In this document: piece by piece, positions 1 to 8,265 of the stretch
How positions within the stretch are numbered: the stretch's first letter is position 1
Layout: each line of letters starts with the position of its first letter
NCBI GenBank assembly: GCA_023146255.1
Contig: JAGLCJ010000003.1
Location: forward strand, 124,001-188,000
Length of the DNA stretch: 64,000 nt
Reading direction: 5' to 3'
Source: Alcanivoracaceae bacterium
Lineage (GTDB): Bacteria; Pseudomonadota; Gammaproteobacteria; Pseudomonadales; Alcanivoracaceae
The notes under the pieces: generated by a model
The model's input: only the letters and a program-made list of their open reading frames with translations
Database searches by the model: none
What the model was told of the DNA's origin: nothing
Translations under genes and position numbers: made by a program

Positions 1-341
1 CACCAGTGCCGGGCCTGCCATTGCTGCTGATCGAGTTGATCAAGCATTCTCCGTGCTTCACCGAGAGGTCGAGGGCTGCCCTGTTGCCGAGACAAGTCCA
101 GTTGTTGTTGTACCTTGATGGCCAGCGACTGTGCATCGATCGGGCCATTGGCCTGACTCTCGATACGGACAGAGTCACCCTGCAAAAGCAGGCTGTCGGG
201 TTGCGGAACAAATACCTCCGGCGGCGTTGCTGCCAGCAGCTGCGTAGAGGTGCCAAGCAGTAACAGCAGGACACGTACGGCGGATGTCGCCGTACGTGCT
301 GCGTAGTTGCGACGGAGATCAGCGTGCCAGTAATGGGTCAT
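1..341 (-). CDS. Exported protein of unknown function, 5' part only
   Basis: An open frame of 113 codons starts at ATG 341 and runs off the left edge of the window without a stop. The first 40 or so residues have an Arg-rich n-region, a Leu-rich core (VRVLLLLLGTS) and a likely cleavage site near LLAA, so a secreted or periplasmic protein is predicted. The visible mature part is Gln-rich and helical, with no motif I recognise. The start overlaps the upstream lipoprotein gene by 23 bases, which implies translational coupling in one operon with the DUF4331 gene. Function unknown; a helical repeat protein is possible but not shown. Confidence 0.6.
   Translation of the reverse strand, partial: MTHYWHADLRRNYAARTATSAVRVLLLLLGTSTQLLAATPPEVFVPQPDSLLLQGDSVRIESQANGPIDAQSLAIKVQQQLDLSRQQGSPRPLGEARRMLDQLDQQQWQARHW
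272..298. repeat. Perfect 11-bp inverted repeat near the start of an ORF
   Basis: CACGTACGGCG and CGCCGTACGTG flank a 5-base loop. The element lies inside the first 25 codons of the exported-protein gene, encoding the n-region of its signal peptide. On the mRNA it would form a strong hairpin about 45 bases after the start codon. It may slow translation or be a DNA operator; neither is shown. Confidence 0.5.
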
Positions 342-552
342 ATGCATTCGGGTCATCACTGTCACGATCTACCAGAATGAGCCTGTTGATCTCTACCGGA
401 TCTGTCAGGTCGCTAGTGCGGTTGAATTGCTTGGTGACAAATCCGGTGAAGTTACGGATGTTGCCATTGTTGTCGCCGCCACCACAGCCAGTGAGCAGTA
501 CCGGGGTCAGCGAGACTGCAACCGCGAGCAGAGCAGGTTGGATGATTTTCAT
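319..552 (-). CDS. Small lipoprotein, 77 aa
   Basis: The N-terminus has a Lys, a hydrophobic core and a lipobox (LLTGC), so it should be lipidated on Cys23 and carried to the envelope. The mature part is only about 55 residues, starts with a Gly run (GGGDNN) and has no recognised domain. It begins 13 bases after the DUF4331 gene and overlaps the next gene, so the three form one transcription unit. A role alongside the exported DUF4331 protein is an inference from position only. Confidence 0.7.
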   Translation of the reverse strand: MKIIQPALLAVAVSLTPVLLTGCGGGDNNGNIRNFTGFVTKQFNRTSDLTDPVEINRLILVDRDSDDPNAYDPLLAR

Positions 553-565
553 GGTCAGGCTCCTG

Positions 566-2041
566 TTACGGGGTGCTATTGGGTGAGCCTGCCAGCGGTG
601 CTGTCAGGTACGGGAAGCTGTTATCGAAATCGAATTCGTCAACATAGGCTCCGTCAGTGAACGGCAGGTCCCGATTCGGAGCAGGGTCTTCACCCATGGC
701 CGGTGCCGGAATCAGCGCCCCCATCACAACACGCAGGGCAATATCGACTACGTCGTCGCCTGGACGTCGGCCGTTCGGAAATCCGGCGTTATCGGCGCCG
801 AGTGCACCGAGATTGTTCTGCATGCCCGGCGGAGTGATTGCCACGGCAGTGTTCAGGCGCAACATTTCCGAAGCGACTACACCCGACGGTTGGTTCAGGC
901 CGTCAATCCCGGTCAGGAATCCGGCCACCAGATCGGTGCGCGGAAACAGGTTGGGTGCGACCGCGCCGGCTTCGCCAAACAGGATTTCCAGCAGTTCCGG
1001 TAGCGTCGGGTTAGTGACATAAGTGGCAAACTGACCGTCATTGCGCGGCTCGCTGGCGTTAAAGCGATCCTTGTCGCCTAGGCCGATGACCACTTCGTTT
1101 ACCAGCGGCATGCCGAGCCGTGATACCTGGGTCCAGGCACCGCCATGAATGCTGGCTCCCTTGCCGGTGGTCGACGGGCTTGGGTTCAGCACTCTGGCCT
1201 GCCGCATGCTGGCGGTGGTCCAGGCGCCGATCACAGTTTCGCCGCTTCCAGTCAAGCAACTGGCTGGCACTTCCAGCGCAATGCTGGTGACATTTTTATC
1301 GGCCAGATCGTCATCTTCATCAGCAACGCCGCCGAGTGGATTGGTATTTACCAGATCGAAAATCTCACCAAGGTTTACCGCAAATCCCTCTCGGCGTTGA
1401 CCAACGAAAACGCGACCACTGTCGCATCCCGGAATGGCGACGTCATAGATGTGATCGGCTGCATAAGCCGGATAATCGGAGATGGATTTGTTGCCGATGT
1501 TATCCAGTGGTTTTCGAAAAGAGAGATTGCCGTCGGCGCTATTGCTCACGCTGCTTGCCACTCCCTGTCGCCGGTCACCGCGGACCATGGCAATGCTGTA
1601 CTGCTGGCGTACGTTGACTGCGCCGGTATCGCCACTGTTGGGACCAATGCCGCCAATATTTTTCAGCGGAACAGCAACATCAACCCCGTTTACCGGAATT
1701 TTCAGGTCAGCGAATACATCAGAAAACCTGAAGCTGAAGGTGATGTCCTCCACCGCGTCGCCGTTGTTGTCGATGTGAATCTCATAGAGCGCATTTGGGT
1801 CAAGGTCAAAGTAGTTCGGGCCGCCATAGGCGTCCTGCAGGGGAAGATAGTTGGCAATCAGCGTGACATAGGCTTCCCGGCCGGCTTCGTAGCTGCGAAA
1901 AAAATAAAAGTCGGATGCGTCCACTTTCGGCATATGGGTGATGTTCGGTGCTTCCCGATGGCTGGAAGCATGGCCGATAGAGCCGGTACAGGCTGCCGCG
2001 ATGGCGGCAGAAAGCACCGCTTTCCGGATTGCTGTGTGCAT
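566..2041 (-). CDS. DUF4331 family exported protein
   Basis: A 491-residue protein with a signal peptide cleaved near residue 25 (SIGHA), followed at once by SSHREAP, the hallmark start of DUF4331 proteins. The conserved DASDFYFF and the Asn/Asp-rich DIDNNGDA-type segments also fit the family. Its biochemical role is not established. A clear Shine-Dalgarno (AAGGAGAACG) precedes the ATG. It is divergent from an ECF sigma/anti-sigma pair, an arrangement that suggests the exported operon belongs to that sigma factor's regulon; this is inference. Confidence 0.85.
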   Translation of the reverse strand: MHTAIRKAVLSAAIAAACTGSIGHASSHREAPNITHMPKVDASDFYFFRSYEAGREAYVTLIANYLPLQDAYGGPNYFDLDPNALYEIHIDNNGDAVEDITFSFRFSDVFADLKIPVNGVDVAVPLKNIGGIGPNSGDTGAVNVRQQYSIAMVRGDRRQGVASSVSNSADGNLSFRKPLDNIGNKSISDYPAYAADHIYDVAIPGCDSGRVFVGQRREGFAVNLGEIFDLVNTNPLGGVADEDDDLADKNVTSIALEVPASCLTGSGETVIGAWTTASMRQARVLNPSPSTTGKGASIHGGAWTQVSRLGMPLVNEVVIGLGDKDRFNASEPRNDGQFATYVTNPTLPELLEILFGEAGAVAPNLFPRTDLVAGFLTGIDGLNQPSGVVASEMLRLNTAVAITPPGMQNNLGALGADNAGFPNGRRPGDDVVDIALRVVMGALIPAPAMGEDPAPNRDLPFTDGAYVDEFDFDNSFPYLTAPLAGSPNSTP

Positions 2042-2218
2042 TGTCGTTCTCCTTGTTAAAACAGATAGGGTTCAACTACAGGTACGACGCAGCCATCGGA
2101 TCAGATGCAGAAAAGTAGAAATAAATTCTATTTTCTAGCATTCACTCAGCCGTCACCCGTTTTTCACGCAGCCTTCATTGTCGCGCTGTGATGGTGGGAA
2201 AAATTCTCTGGGTACGAC
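2042..2218. promoter_or_regulatory. Divergent promoter region between DUF4331 and ECF sigma genes
   Basis: This 177-base gap must hold both divergent promoters. The octamer GGTACGAC occurs twice in direct orientation, at 2081-2088 and 2211-2218, the second copy touching the sigma-factor ATG. An AT-rich block (about 2108-2140) lies in the middle. I could not assign a convincing -35/-10 pair of ECF type. Confidence 0.3.
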
Positions 2219-2770
2219 ATGGTCAGGAAAAGCGCGGGCGGCAACGAGGCGATCTGGATTTCTGCAGTGGCGCGGGGTGACCGGCTTGCCTTTCAGCAGC
2301 TATATAATCAAACCTGCGGTCGGATGATGGCTGTGTGCTTGCGCATTCTCGGTGATCGTGAGCAGGCCGAAGATGCGGTGCAGGAGGCGTTTATTCGCAT
2401 CTGGCATGGCGCGCGCGATTATCATAGTGATCGTGGCGCACCGCTGGCCTGGATGCTGACTATCGGTCGTTACGCTGCCATTGATATGTGTCGAGTGCGG
2501 CGATCACACAGCGATATCGACGAGCATGCCGACGAGCTGGTTGCGACGCTGCCGGATATGGAGAACTGGCTGGCCGCTGAGCATGAGGCCAGGGCGCTGG
2601 CGCTATGTCTTGACCAGCTTGACGGTCATCAGCGCGAATCCATTGCGATGGCCTTTTATCAGGGGCTCTCCCACGAACAACTGGCTCGCCAGCTCGGTCA
2701 CCCACTCGGTACAGTCAAGAGTTGGGTGCGTCGTGGGCTTGGCGCCCTCAAGCGGTGTCTGAGCTCATGA
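2219..2770 (+). CDS. ECF-family RNA polymerase sigma factor
   Basis: A 183-residue protein with the two ECF domains only. Region 2 (about residues 20-90) includes the RILGDREQAEDAVQEAF core helix, and region 4 (about 125-180) includes the helix-turn-helix LGHPLGTVKSWVRRGL that reads the -35 element. It should direct RNA polymerase to a small envelope-linked regulon. Its stop overlaps the anti-sigma start (ATGA), so the pair is translationally coupled. The start ATG has only a weak ribosome site. The divergent DUF4331 operon is the obvious candidate target. Confidence 0.9.
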   Translation: MVRKSAGGNEAIWISAVARGDRLAFQQLYNQTCGRMMAVCLRILGDREQAEDAVQEAFIRIWHGARDYHSDRGAPLAWMLTIGRYAAIDMCRVRRSHSDIDEHADELVATLPDMENWLAAEHEARALALCLDQLDGHQRESIAMAFYQGLSHEQLARQLGHPLGTVKSWVRRGLGALKRCLSS

Positions 2771-3453
2771 AGTTACGCGACGAGGTGGTCGAGAAGCTGG
2801 CGGCAGAATATGTCCTTGGTACATTGCGTGGGCAGGCGCGGGCCCGCTTTCAGCAGCATATGAGAGAATCCGCGAGGGTGCGTCAGGAAGTCTGGTTCTG
2901 GGAGGCACAGCTCGGCTTTATGCTTTCTGCAGTGCCATCCGCGAAGCCATTGCCGGCCCGCCACTGGCAACGGATTGAGCAGCGGCTTTGGGGCGTAGCG
3001 CCTGCCAACGCCGGGCGCTGGTGGCGTTGGTGGGGCACCGCTGCCACTGCCGTGTCGCTGTTGCTGGCCGTCGTTTTATGGTGGTCGCCGCCGCAGCAGC
3101 AACAGGCATCGGCGCCTGCATTTGCCACCATTTTGCAGGATGAGGGCCTGCAGCATTGGTCGCTGGGGCTTTCAGCGGATGGCAGACAGTTGCGTATTAC
3201 CAGTCTGAACGCGAAAGCAGCGGATGCAGGGCTGGATTACGAGCTTTGGATTGTTCCGGCAGACAGCGCGCCGCTTTCGCTCGGCACCATTCAGCCCTCG
3301 CAGTCGGTACGGACTGTGCAGCTGACGGCCGAGCAGATGGCGGCCCTGCAGTCGCAGCAGCTGCTGGCAGTCAGTCTGGAACCCGCCGGAGGATCGACCA
3401 CCGGCGTCCCCACCGGGCCGGTGCTTTATACCGGAGTGCTGGTGCCAATCTGA
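2767..3453 (+). CDS. RskA-type anti-sigma factor
   Basis: A 228-residue single-pass membrane protein. The cytoplasmic N-terminal part (1-85) contains the LAAEYVLGTL and ARARFQQHM segments typical of the sigma-binding domain of RskA/anti-sigma-K proteins. A Trp-rich membrane segment lies near 87-106, and a periplasmic domain of about 120 residues ends in PVLYTGVLVPI, as in the RskA family. The ATG at 2767 was chosen because it forms the ATGA overlap with the sigma gene and gives the conserved N-terminus; an in-frame ATG at 2722 lies inside the sigma gene. The 3' end overlaps the convergent SulP gene by 28 bases. Confidence 0.88.
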   Translation: MKLRDEVVEKLAAEYVLGTLRGQARARFQQHMRESARVRQEVWFWEAQLGFMLSAVPSAKPLPARHWQRIEQRLWGVAPANAGRWWRWWGTAATAVSLLLAVVLWWSPPQQQQASAPAFATILQDEGLQHWSLGLSADGRQLRITSLNAKAADAGLDYELWIVPADSAPLSLGTIQPSQSVRTVQLTAEQMAALQSQQLLAVSLEPAGGSTTGVPTGPVLYTGVLVPI

Positions 3454-5192
3454 GGGCTGTTGTTGCCCGGAGTGGTGTCCGGGTCCAGCTCTCTGAGCGC
3501 GGCGTAATGACTGAGGAAAATACGGCCGGCCAGATGGTCAGCAAAATCAACTTTGTTCAGCGCGTCCATCACCGGCCCTTTGATCTCGGACAGGTGTAAA
3601 GTGACCCCGGCATCCTGGAGTCGCTGGCTTAGCGATTCCAGACTCTCCAGTGCGCTGGCGTCAATCAGATTGACAGCGGAGCACTGCAGCACCACATGAC
3701 GAATCTCCGGCTTTTGCAGCGCCATATCATAGACAAAATCTTCCAGATAGCGGGCGTTGGCGAAGTACAGTGATTCATCAACACGCACCGATAATACCGT
3801 CGGGCTGGTAATGACTTGATGTCGTTTGATGTTGCGAAAGTGTTCGGTGCCCGGCACCTGACCGACCACCGCAATATGTGGTGAGCTGGTGCGCCAGAGA
3901 AACAGCAGCAGGGAAGCCACGACGCCCATCATTACACCGGCCTCGACGCCAATGGTGAACACGCCGAGCATGGTCAGCGTCATCGCGGTGAAATCGATTT
4001 TCGAGTACTGCCAGGTGCGACGAATGATGCCGAAATCGACCAGCGACAGTACCGCTACCATGATGGTGGCGGCCAGCGTGGCGTTCGGCAGGAAGGTAAA
4101 CCAGGGCGTCAGGAACAAGGTGGTCACTGCAATACCGATAGCAGTGAAGATACCGGCCATGGGGGTCACGGCGCCGGCGTCAAAGTTGACCACCGAGCGG
4201 GCAAAACCGCCGGTCACGGGGAAACCGCCGGACAGCGCCGAGCTGATATTGGCAGCACCCAGACCGGCGAGTTCATGGTTCGGGTTGATCCGTTGCCGGC
4301 GTCGCGCCGCCAGGGTTTGTGCCACCGACACGGACTCGACAAAACCGATCAGGCTGATCAGGAAAGCGGGCACCAGCAGTGTTTGCCAGAGCCCGATATC
4401 AAACTGCGGTAGCGACAGCCCGGGCAGGCCGCCGGGGACCGAGCCAACAACCCGAACGCCACTTTGATCCAGCTGCCATTGGGCGACCACGACGGTGCTG
4501 ACGATCACCGCCAGTGCCGGGCCGGCGCGAGCAAGCAGATCCACTGCCAGCGTCGGAAGCTTCAGTTTCTGCAGTGTGGTTTTCAGTTTCTTGCGTGCCC
4601 AGAACAGGAATAGCAGGGCTCCGGCGCCGATCATCAATGTCGGCAGATGGGTGGCGCCGATTTTTGGCGCAAGGCCGGTCAGGATTTCCACCAGCGTATG
4701 TCCACCGGCGGACACACCAAGCAGGTGTTTGATCTGGCTGGCTGCAATCAGGATGCCGGAGGCGGTAATAAACCCGGCGATCACCGGGTGCGATAACAGA
4801 TTGGCAATCCAGCCCAGTCGCAGCAACGCCATGGCGGCCAGCATCAGCCCGGACAGCAGCGCCAGAATCATGGCCGCAGCCAGATACTGGTCACTGCCCG
4901 GTTCCGCCACCTTGCTGACGGCGGCGGCAGTCATCAGCGATGCCACCGCCACCGGGCCAACCGCCAACGTTCGGCTGGAGCCGAACAAAGCATAGCCGAG
5001 CAGCGGCAGCATGCTGGCATACAGGCCCACTTCCGCCGGCAGCCCGGCGAGCATGGCATAGGCCAGACTCTGCGGAATCAGCATGACGGTGACGATCAAT
5101 GCCGCCATGGCGTCGGACAGGGCGTCCTGACGCCGATAGCTGCCGAGCCACTCAGGGGCAGGCAACAGGCGGCGCAGACGGTTATCAGCCAT
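3426..5192 (-). CDS. SulP family anion transporter with STAS domain
   Basis: A 588-residue membrane protein. The N-terminal part has the SulP signature region (ALIVTVMLIPQSLAYAMLAG, about 30-50) and some ten to twelve membrane spans. The C-terminal STAS domain (about 445-560) includes the LRVDESLYFAN and LQCSAVNLIDASAL segments. SulP proteins move sulfate, bicarbonate or other anions; the substrate cannot be read from sequence. It is the last gene of a three-gene operon with a DUF442 protein and an MBL-fold hydrolase, overlapping the former by 8 bases, so export or uptake of a sulfur oxyanion is the likeliest role. Confidence 0.92.
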   Translation of the reverse strand: MADNRLRRLLPAPEWLGSYRRQDALSDAMAALIVTVMLIPQSLAYAMLAGLPAEVGLYASMLPLLGYALFGSSRTLAVGPVAVASLMTAAAVSKVAEPGSDQYLAAAMILALLSGLMLAAMALLRLGWIANLLSHPVIAGFITASGILIAASQIKHLLGVSAGGHTLVEILTGLAPKIGATHLPTLMIGAGALLFLFWARKKLKTTLQKLKLPTLAVDLLARAGPALAVIVSTVVVAQWQLDQSGVRVVGSVPGGLPGLSLPQFDIGLWQTLLVPAFLISLIGFVESVSVAQTLAARRRQRINPNHELAGLGAANISSALSGGFPVTGGFARSVVNFDAGAVTPMAGIFTAIGIAVTTLFLTPWFTFLPNATLAATIMVAVLSLVDFGIIRRTWQYSKIDFTAMTLTMLGVFTIGVEAGVMMGVVASLLLFLWRTSSPHIAVVGQVPGTEHFRNIKRHQVITSPTVLSVRVDESLYFANARYLEDFVYDMALQKPEIRHVVLQCSAVNLIDASALESLESLSQRLQDAGVTLHLSEIKGPVMDALNKVDFADHLAGRIFLSHYAALRELDPDTTPGNNSPQIGTSTPV

Positions 5193-5619
5193 GCTGATCC
5201 TGCCAGCGGGAAATCAGCCTGGGTAGCAGGCCATTCAGGTCATAGCCGGCTTCCGCCGCACGGTTGACGAGCATCTCCGGCGATTGTTTGCCGGCCTCGC
5301 TCAGCGCCCACAGTACGGTGCAGCGAGTGCCGGTGCGGCAGTAGGCAAACACCGGCTTTTCAGCGTTCGCCACCAGTTGCTCGAAGTCCTCAATGTCCTG
5401 ATCGCTGATCGCCCCGCCGACCACCGGCTGGTGGAAATACTGCATGCCCAGCGACGCTGCTTTGGCAGCCATGGTTGCCGCCCTCGGTTGGCCCATCTCC
5501 TCGCCATCCGGACGATTGTTGATCACGGTCTTGTAGCCGGCGGCGGCAATCGCCTCAAGGTCATCCGGACGGATCTGCGGTGCCACCGTCAGGGTCGAAC
5601 TCAGTTTCGGGTAATGCAT
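5185..5619 (-). CDS. TIGR01244/DUF442 sulfurtransferase or phosphatase-like protein
   Basis: A 144-residue cytoplasmic protein with a dual-specificity-phosphatase-like fold. Diagnostic segments are INNRPDGEE (about 34-42), FHQPVVGG (about 62-69) and the catalytic loop YCRTGTRC, with the nucleophile Cys94 and Arg99. This family (the Blh N-terminal domain in other bacteria) accompanies persulfide dioxygenase-like MBL proteins and is thought to handle protein or glutathione persulfides. Here the two domains that are fused in Blh are separate adjacent genes. A GGAGAG ribosome site lies just upstream. Confidence 0.88.
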   Translation of the reverse strand: MHYPKLSSTLTVAPQIRPDDLEAIAAAGYKTVINNRPDGEEMGQPRAATMAAKAASLGMQYFHQPVVGGAISDQDIEDFEQLVANAEKPVFAYCRTGTRCTVLWALSEAGKQSPEMLVNRAAEAGYDLNGLLPRLISRWQDQHG

Positions 5620-5653
5620 CCTTCGCTCTCCGTTCTGCTGTGGATGCGCCGCT

Positions 5654-6529
5654 TCAGCGGCGCCCCAACACGTTAACCGGAATCTTCAGATACTGGATAC
5701 CGTTGTCTTCCGCCGGCGGCATGTGCCCGGCGCGCATGTTGACCTGCACCGATGGCAGGATCAGTCGCGGCATGTCGAGCTCGGCATCTCGCTTGGTGCG
5801 CATGGTAACAAAAGCGTCTTCGCTGACGCCTGCATGGATATGGATGTTGTCCCGCTTCTGCGCGCCGACAGTGGTTTCCCAGACGTAGTCGTGGCGACTG
5901 GCCGGCAGGTAGTCATGGCAGAGGAACATGCGGGTGTTGTCGGCCAGGGCAAAGATTTTTTGCACCGACTGATACAGCACTCTGGCATCCCCGCCGGGGA
6001 AGTCGCAGCGAGCGGTGCCGTAATCCGGCATGAAAAGGGTGTCGCCGACAAAGGCAGCATCGCCGATTACATAGGTCATACAGGCGGGGGTATGCCCCGG
6101 GGTGTGCATGGCCCGTGCTTCGATGTCGCCAACCCGGAAGGTGTCACCATCGGCAAACAGCTGGTTGAACTGGCTGCCGTCGCGCTGGAACTCGCTGCCG
6201 GCGTTGAACACCTTGCCGAAGGTTTCCTGCACCGTGCGGATATGACTGCCAATGGCGAGCCGGCCGCCGACCTTTTCCTGCAGGTAGGGGGCTGCTGACA
6301 GATGATCGGCATGGACGTGGGTTTCCAGCAGCCATTGCACCGTCAGGCCCTGCTCGCGGACATAGTCGATGATCCGGTCGGCAGAGCCGCTGTCGGTGGT
6401 GCCGGCATTGGCGTTGTAGTCGAGCACCGAGTCGACAATCGCGCATTGTTTCGTCGCCGGATCGCTGACCACATAGCTGACGGTGAAGGTGTCCGGATCG
6501 AAAAAGGCTTTGACGTCTGGCTTCTGCAT
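5654..6529 (-). CDS. MBL-fold hydrolase, persulfide dioxygenase-like
   Basis: A 291-residue metallo-beta-lactamase-fold protein with the metal motif THVHADH (His71, His73, Asp75, His76), a further HTPGHT motif, Asp in VGDTLF and His in LCHDY. The layout matches the ETHE1/Blh group of glutathione-persulfide dioxygenases, which oxidise sulfane sulfur to sulfite, although glyoxalase II activity cannot be excluded by eye. It is the first gene of the operon with the DUF442 protein and SulP transporter and has a strong GAGGGAGA ribosome site. The palindrome in its promoter suggests control by a sulfur- or metal-sensing repressor. Confidence 0.9.
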   Translation of the reverse strand: MQKPDVKAFFDPDTFTVSYVVSDPATKQCAIVDSVLDYNANAGTTDSGSADRIIDYVREQGLTVQWLLETHVHADHLSAAPYLQEKVGGRLAIGSHIRTVQETFGKVFNAGSEFQRDGSQFNQLFADGDTFRVGDIEARAMHTPGHTPACMTYVIGDAAFVGDTLFMPDYGTARCDFPGGDARVLYQSVQKIFALADNTRMFLCHDYLPASRHDYVWETTVGAQKRDNIHIHAGVSEDAFVTMRTKRDAELDMPRLILPSVQVNMRAGHMPPAEDNGIQYLKIPVNVLGRR

Positions 6530-6560
6530 GGCAGATCTCCCTCGGCGTTACGATGCCGTA

Positions 6561-6589
6561 TTTATACCCCCATGGGTATATGAATGCAA
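6561..6589 (-). promoter_or_regulatory. Sigma-70 promoter with palindromic operator in the spacer
   Basis: Reading the minus strand, TTGCAT (6589-6584) and TATAAA (6566-6561) are separated by exactly 17 bases. The palindrome TATACCC-CCAT-GGGTATA (6563-6580) fills most of the spacer and enters the -10. Operators of CsoR/CstR-family repressors have this ATACCC...GGGTAT form. A repressor bound here would occlude polymerase. No regulator of that family is encoded in the window. Confidence 0.7.
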
Positions 6590-6637
6590 TTCAGGAATAC
6601 GAACACGCTGACAGAGTACAGCTATCGTGAGGCACTT

Positions 6638-6691
6638 GTAGGAGCCGTCGACCGACGGCGAAAGGCTTCGCGGCTAATCAGCCGCTCCTAC
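6638..6691. repeat. REP-like hairpin with GTAGGAGC ends
   Basis: GTAGGAGC at 6638-6645 is mirrored by GCTCCTAC at 6684-6691, with the nested inverted repeat GCCGTCG-ACCGACGGC inside (6644-6659). The GTAGGAGC...GCTCCTAC layout is that of the dispersed intergenic palindromes common in Pseudomonas and relatives. The right end contains the lnt stop codon, so it may also form the 3' end of the lnt transcript. Confidence 0.6.
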
Positions 6692-8136
6692 GGATGACGG
6701 CGAATCCGGCCCAGCGCCACCAGTGCCATCGCCAGCAGCAGAGTCGGAGAAGGTCCGGTCAGCATGAATGGTGTGGTGCCGGTGACGGCCCGGACTTCGC
6801 CCTCCAGCAGGCCCCGCTCGAACTGGGCCAGCCGGGCATGGACCTTACCGTTTGGGGCGATCAGCGCGGTGATGCCGTTGTTGGTGCCGCGCAGCAACCA
6901 GCGGCCGGTCTCCAGTGCTCGCATCCGGGTCATCTGGAAATGCTGATGCGGACCGGCAGAGGTGCCAAACCAGGCGTCGTTACTGATGGTCAGCAGCAGG
7001 TCGCTGTCCTGACTGCGCTTTGCTACCAGTGACGGATAGAGGATTTCATAGCAGATGAACGGCGACACCGTCAGGCCCAGCGCGGTCAGGTTCGGCTGCT
7101 CAGCGTGGCCGCGGGAAAAGCTCGACATCGGCAGGTCGAAAAACGGAATCAGCCCGCGGATCTGTTCCTGAAAAGGGACATACTCGCCAAATGGCACCAG
7201 CTTCTGCTTGTGGTAGAGGCCCTGGCCGCCGCCGAGTACGGTGACACTGTTGAAGTATTGCGGCCCGGTACTGGCGTATTCGCGCCACGGGATGCCGGTA
7301 ATCAGTGCACCGCCGCGACTGTTCATTCGCTCGCCCTGTTCAAGCAGAAACGGTCGGGCGTCCTGATAAAACTCGGTAATCGCGGCTTCCGGCCAGATCA
7401 GCAAACTGCCGGGGCTGGCCCGGCCGGTCAGGTCGGCATAGATAGCGCGGGTGGCGGCTTGCTGGGTGAGCTGCCAGCGCACATCCTGCGGGACATTGCC
7501 CTGGGCCAGCGCCACCTTGACCGGGTCACCGGTCTGTTCGGTAAAGGATAGCGGCAGCAGGCTGACCAATGCGCCGACCAGAGTCAGGACGGCAGTCGGT
7601 ATTGCGCTGTGCCAGCGACGTCGGGCCAGTTCGGCCAGCGACACGGCGGCGGCGACAGTGATTAACGAGACCAGCCAGATACCGCCGAGCGGTGCCAGCG
7701 CGCTCAGTGGTGTGTCGGTCATGGCGTAGCCGGGGTAGAGCCAGGGGAAGCCGGTGAGCAGCAGGCCACGCAGCCAGTCGATCAGCAGCCAGAGACCGAC
7801 AAAAACAATGCTGCGCTGACCGAGGCGGGCACTCAGCCCGGCCAGCAGGGCCGGATAAAGTGCCATGGCGGCGGCGAACAGGCCGGTCATCGGCACCGCC
7901 AGCCATAACGGCGTGTCACCATACTGGTGCATGGAAACATGTAGCCAGCTGACACCGAAGCCAAAACTGCCGAGCCCGAACAGCCAGCCGCGCAAAGCGG
8001 CCTGACGGGGCGAGGCATTGTTCAGGCTCCACCAGAACAGGGCGATCGACACCAGCACCAGTGGCCACCAGCCCCAGGGCGCAAAGGCAAGCGGGTAGAG
8101 CAAGCCGGCTATCAGTGAAAACAACAGCTTGTCCAT
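6688..8136 (-). CDS. lnt: Apolipoprotein N-acyltransferase
   Basis: Lnt adds the third acyl chain to the N-terminal Cys of lipoproteins in the inner membrane. The protein (about 482 residues) has N-terminal membrane spans and a C-terminal nitrilase domain. The Glu-Lys-Cys triad is visible as WPEAAITEF, HKQKLVPFGEYVPF and FICYEILYP. I chose the ATG at 8136; a GTG at 8148 would add four residues, and neither has a strong ribosome site. In many gammaproteobacteria lnt follows ybeX directly; here two other genes separate them. Confidence 0.93.
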   Translation of the reverse strand: MDKLLFSLIAGLLYPLAFAPWGWWPLVLVSIALFWWSLNNASPRQAALRGWLFGLGSFGFGVSWLHVSMHQYGDTPLWLAVPMTGLFAAAMALYPALLAGLSARLGQRSIVFVGLWLLIDWLRGLLLTGFPWLYPGYAMTDTPLSALAPLGGIWLVSLITVAAAVSLAELARRRWHSAIPTAVLTLVGALVSLLPLSFTEQTGDPVKVALAQGNVPQDVRWQLTQQAATRAIYADLTGRASPGSLLIWPEAAITEFYQDARPFLLEQGERMNSRGGALITGIPWREYASTGPQYFNSVTVLGGGQGLYHKQKLVPFGEYVPFQEQIRGLIPFFDLPMSSFSRGHAEQPNLTALGLTVSPFICYEILYPSLVAKRSQDSDLLLTISNDAWFGTSAGPHQHFQMTRMRALETGRWLLRGTNNGITALIAPNGKVHARLAQFERGLLEGEVRAVTGTTPFMLTGPSPTLLLAMALVALGRIRRHP

Positions 8137-8265
8137 TGAGAAGTGCACCGGATTGCTTTAAGAATTAAGACTTAACTGACGTTGCCAGCCAAAGCCGGTG
8201 GTGCTCTGCGCGGAATACTCTGCGACAAGTAACGCGGGCAGCGCGATAAACCGGGGGAGAGAATA

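Noticed and set aside
1145..2059. Long plus-strand open frame (304 codons) opposite the DUF4331 gene
   Set aside because: It is antisense to a well-supported gene with signal peptide and family motifs, has no ribosome site and no recognisable protein features.
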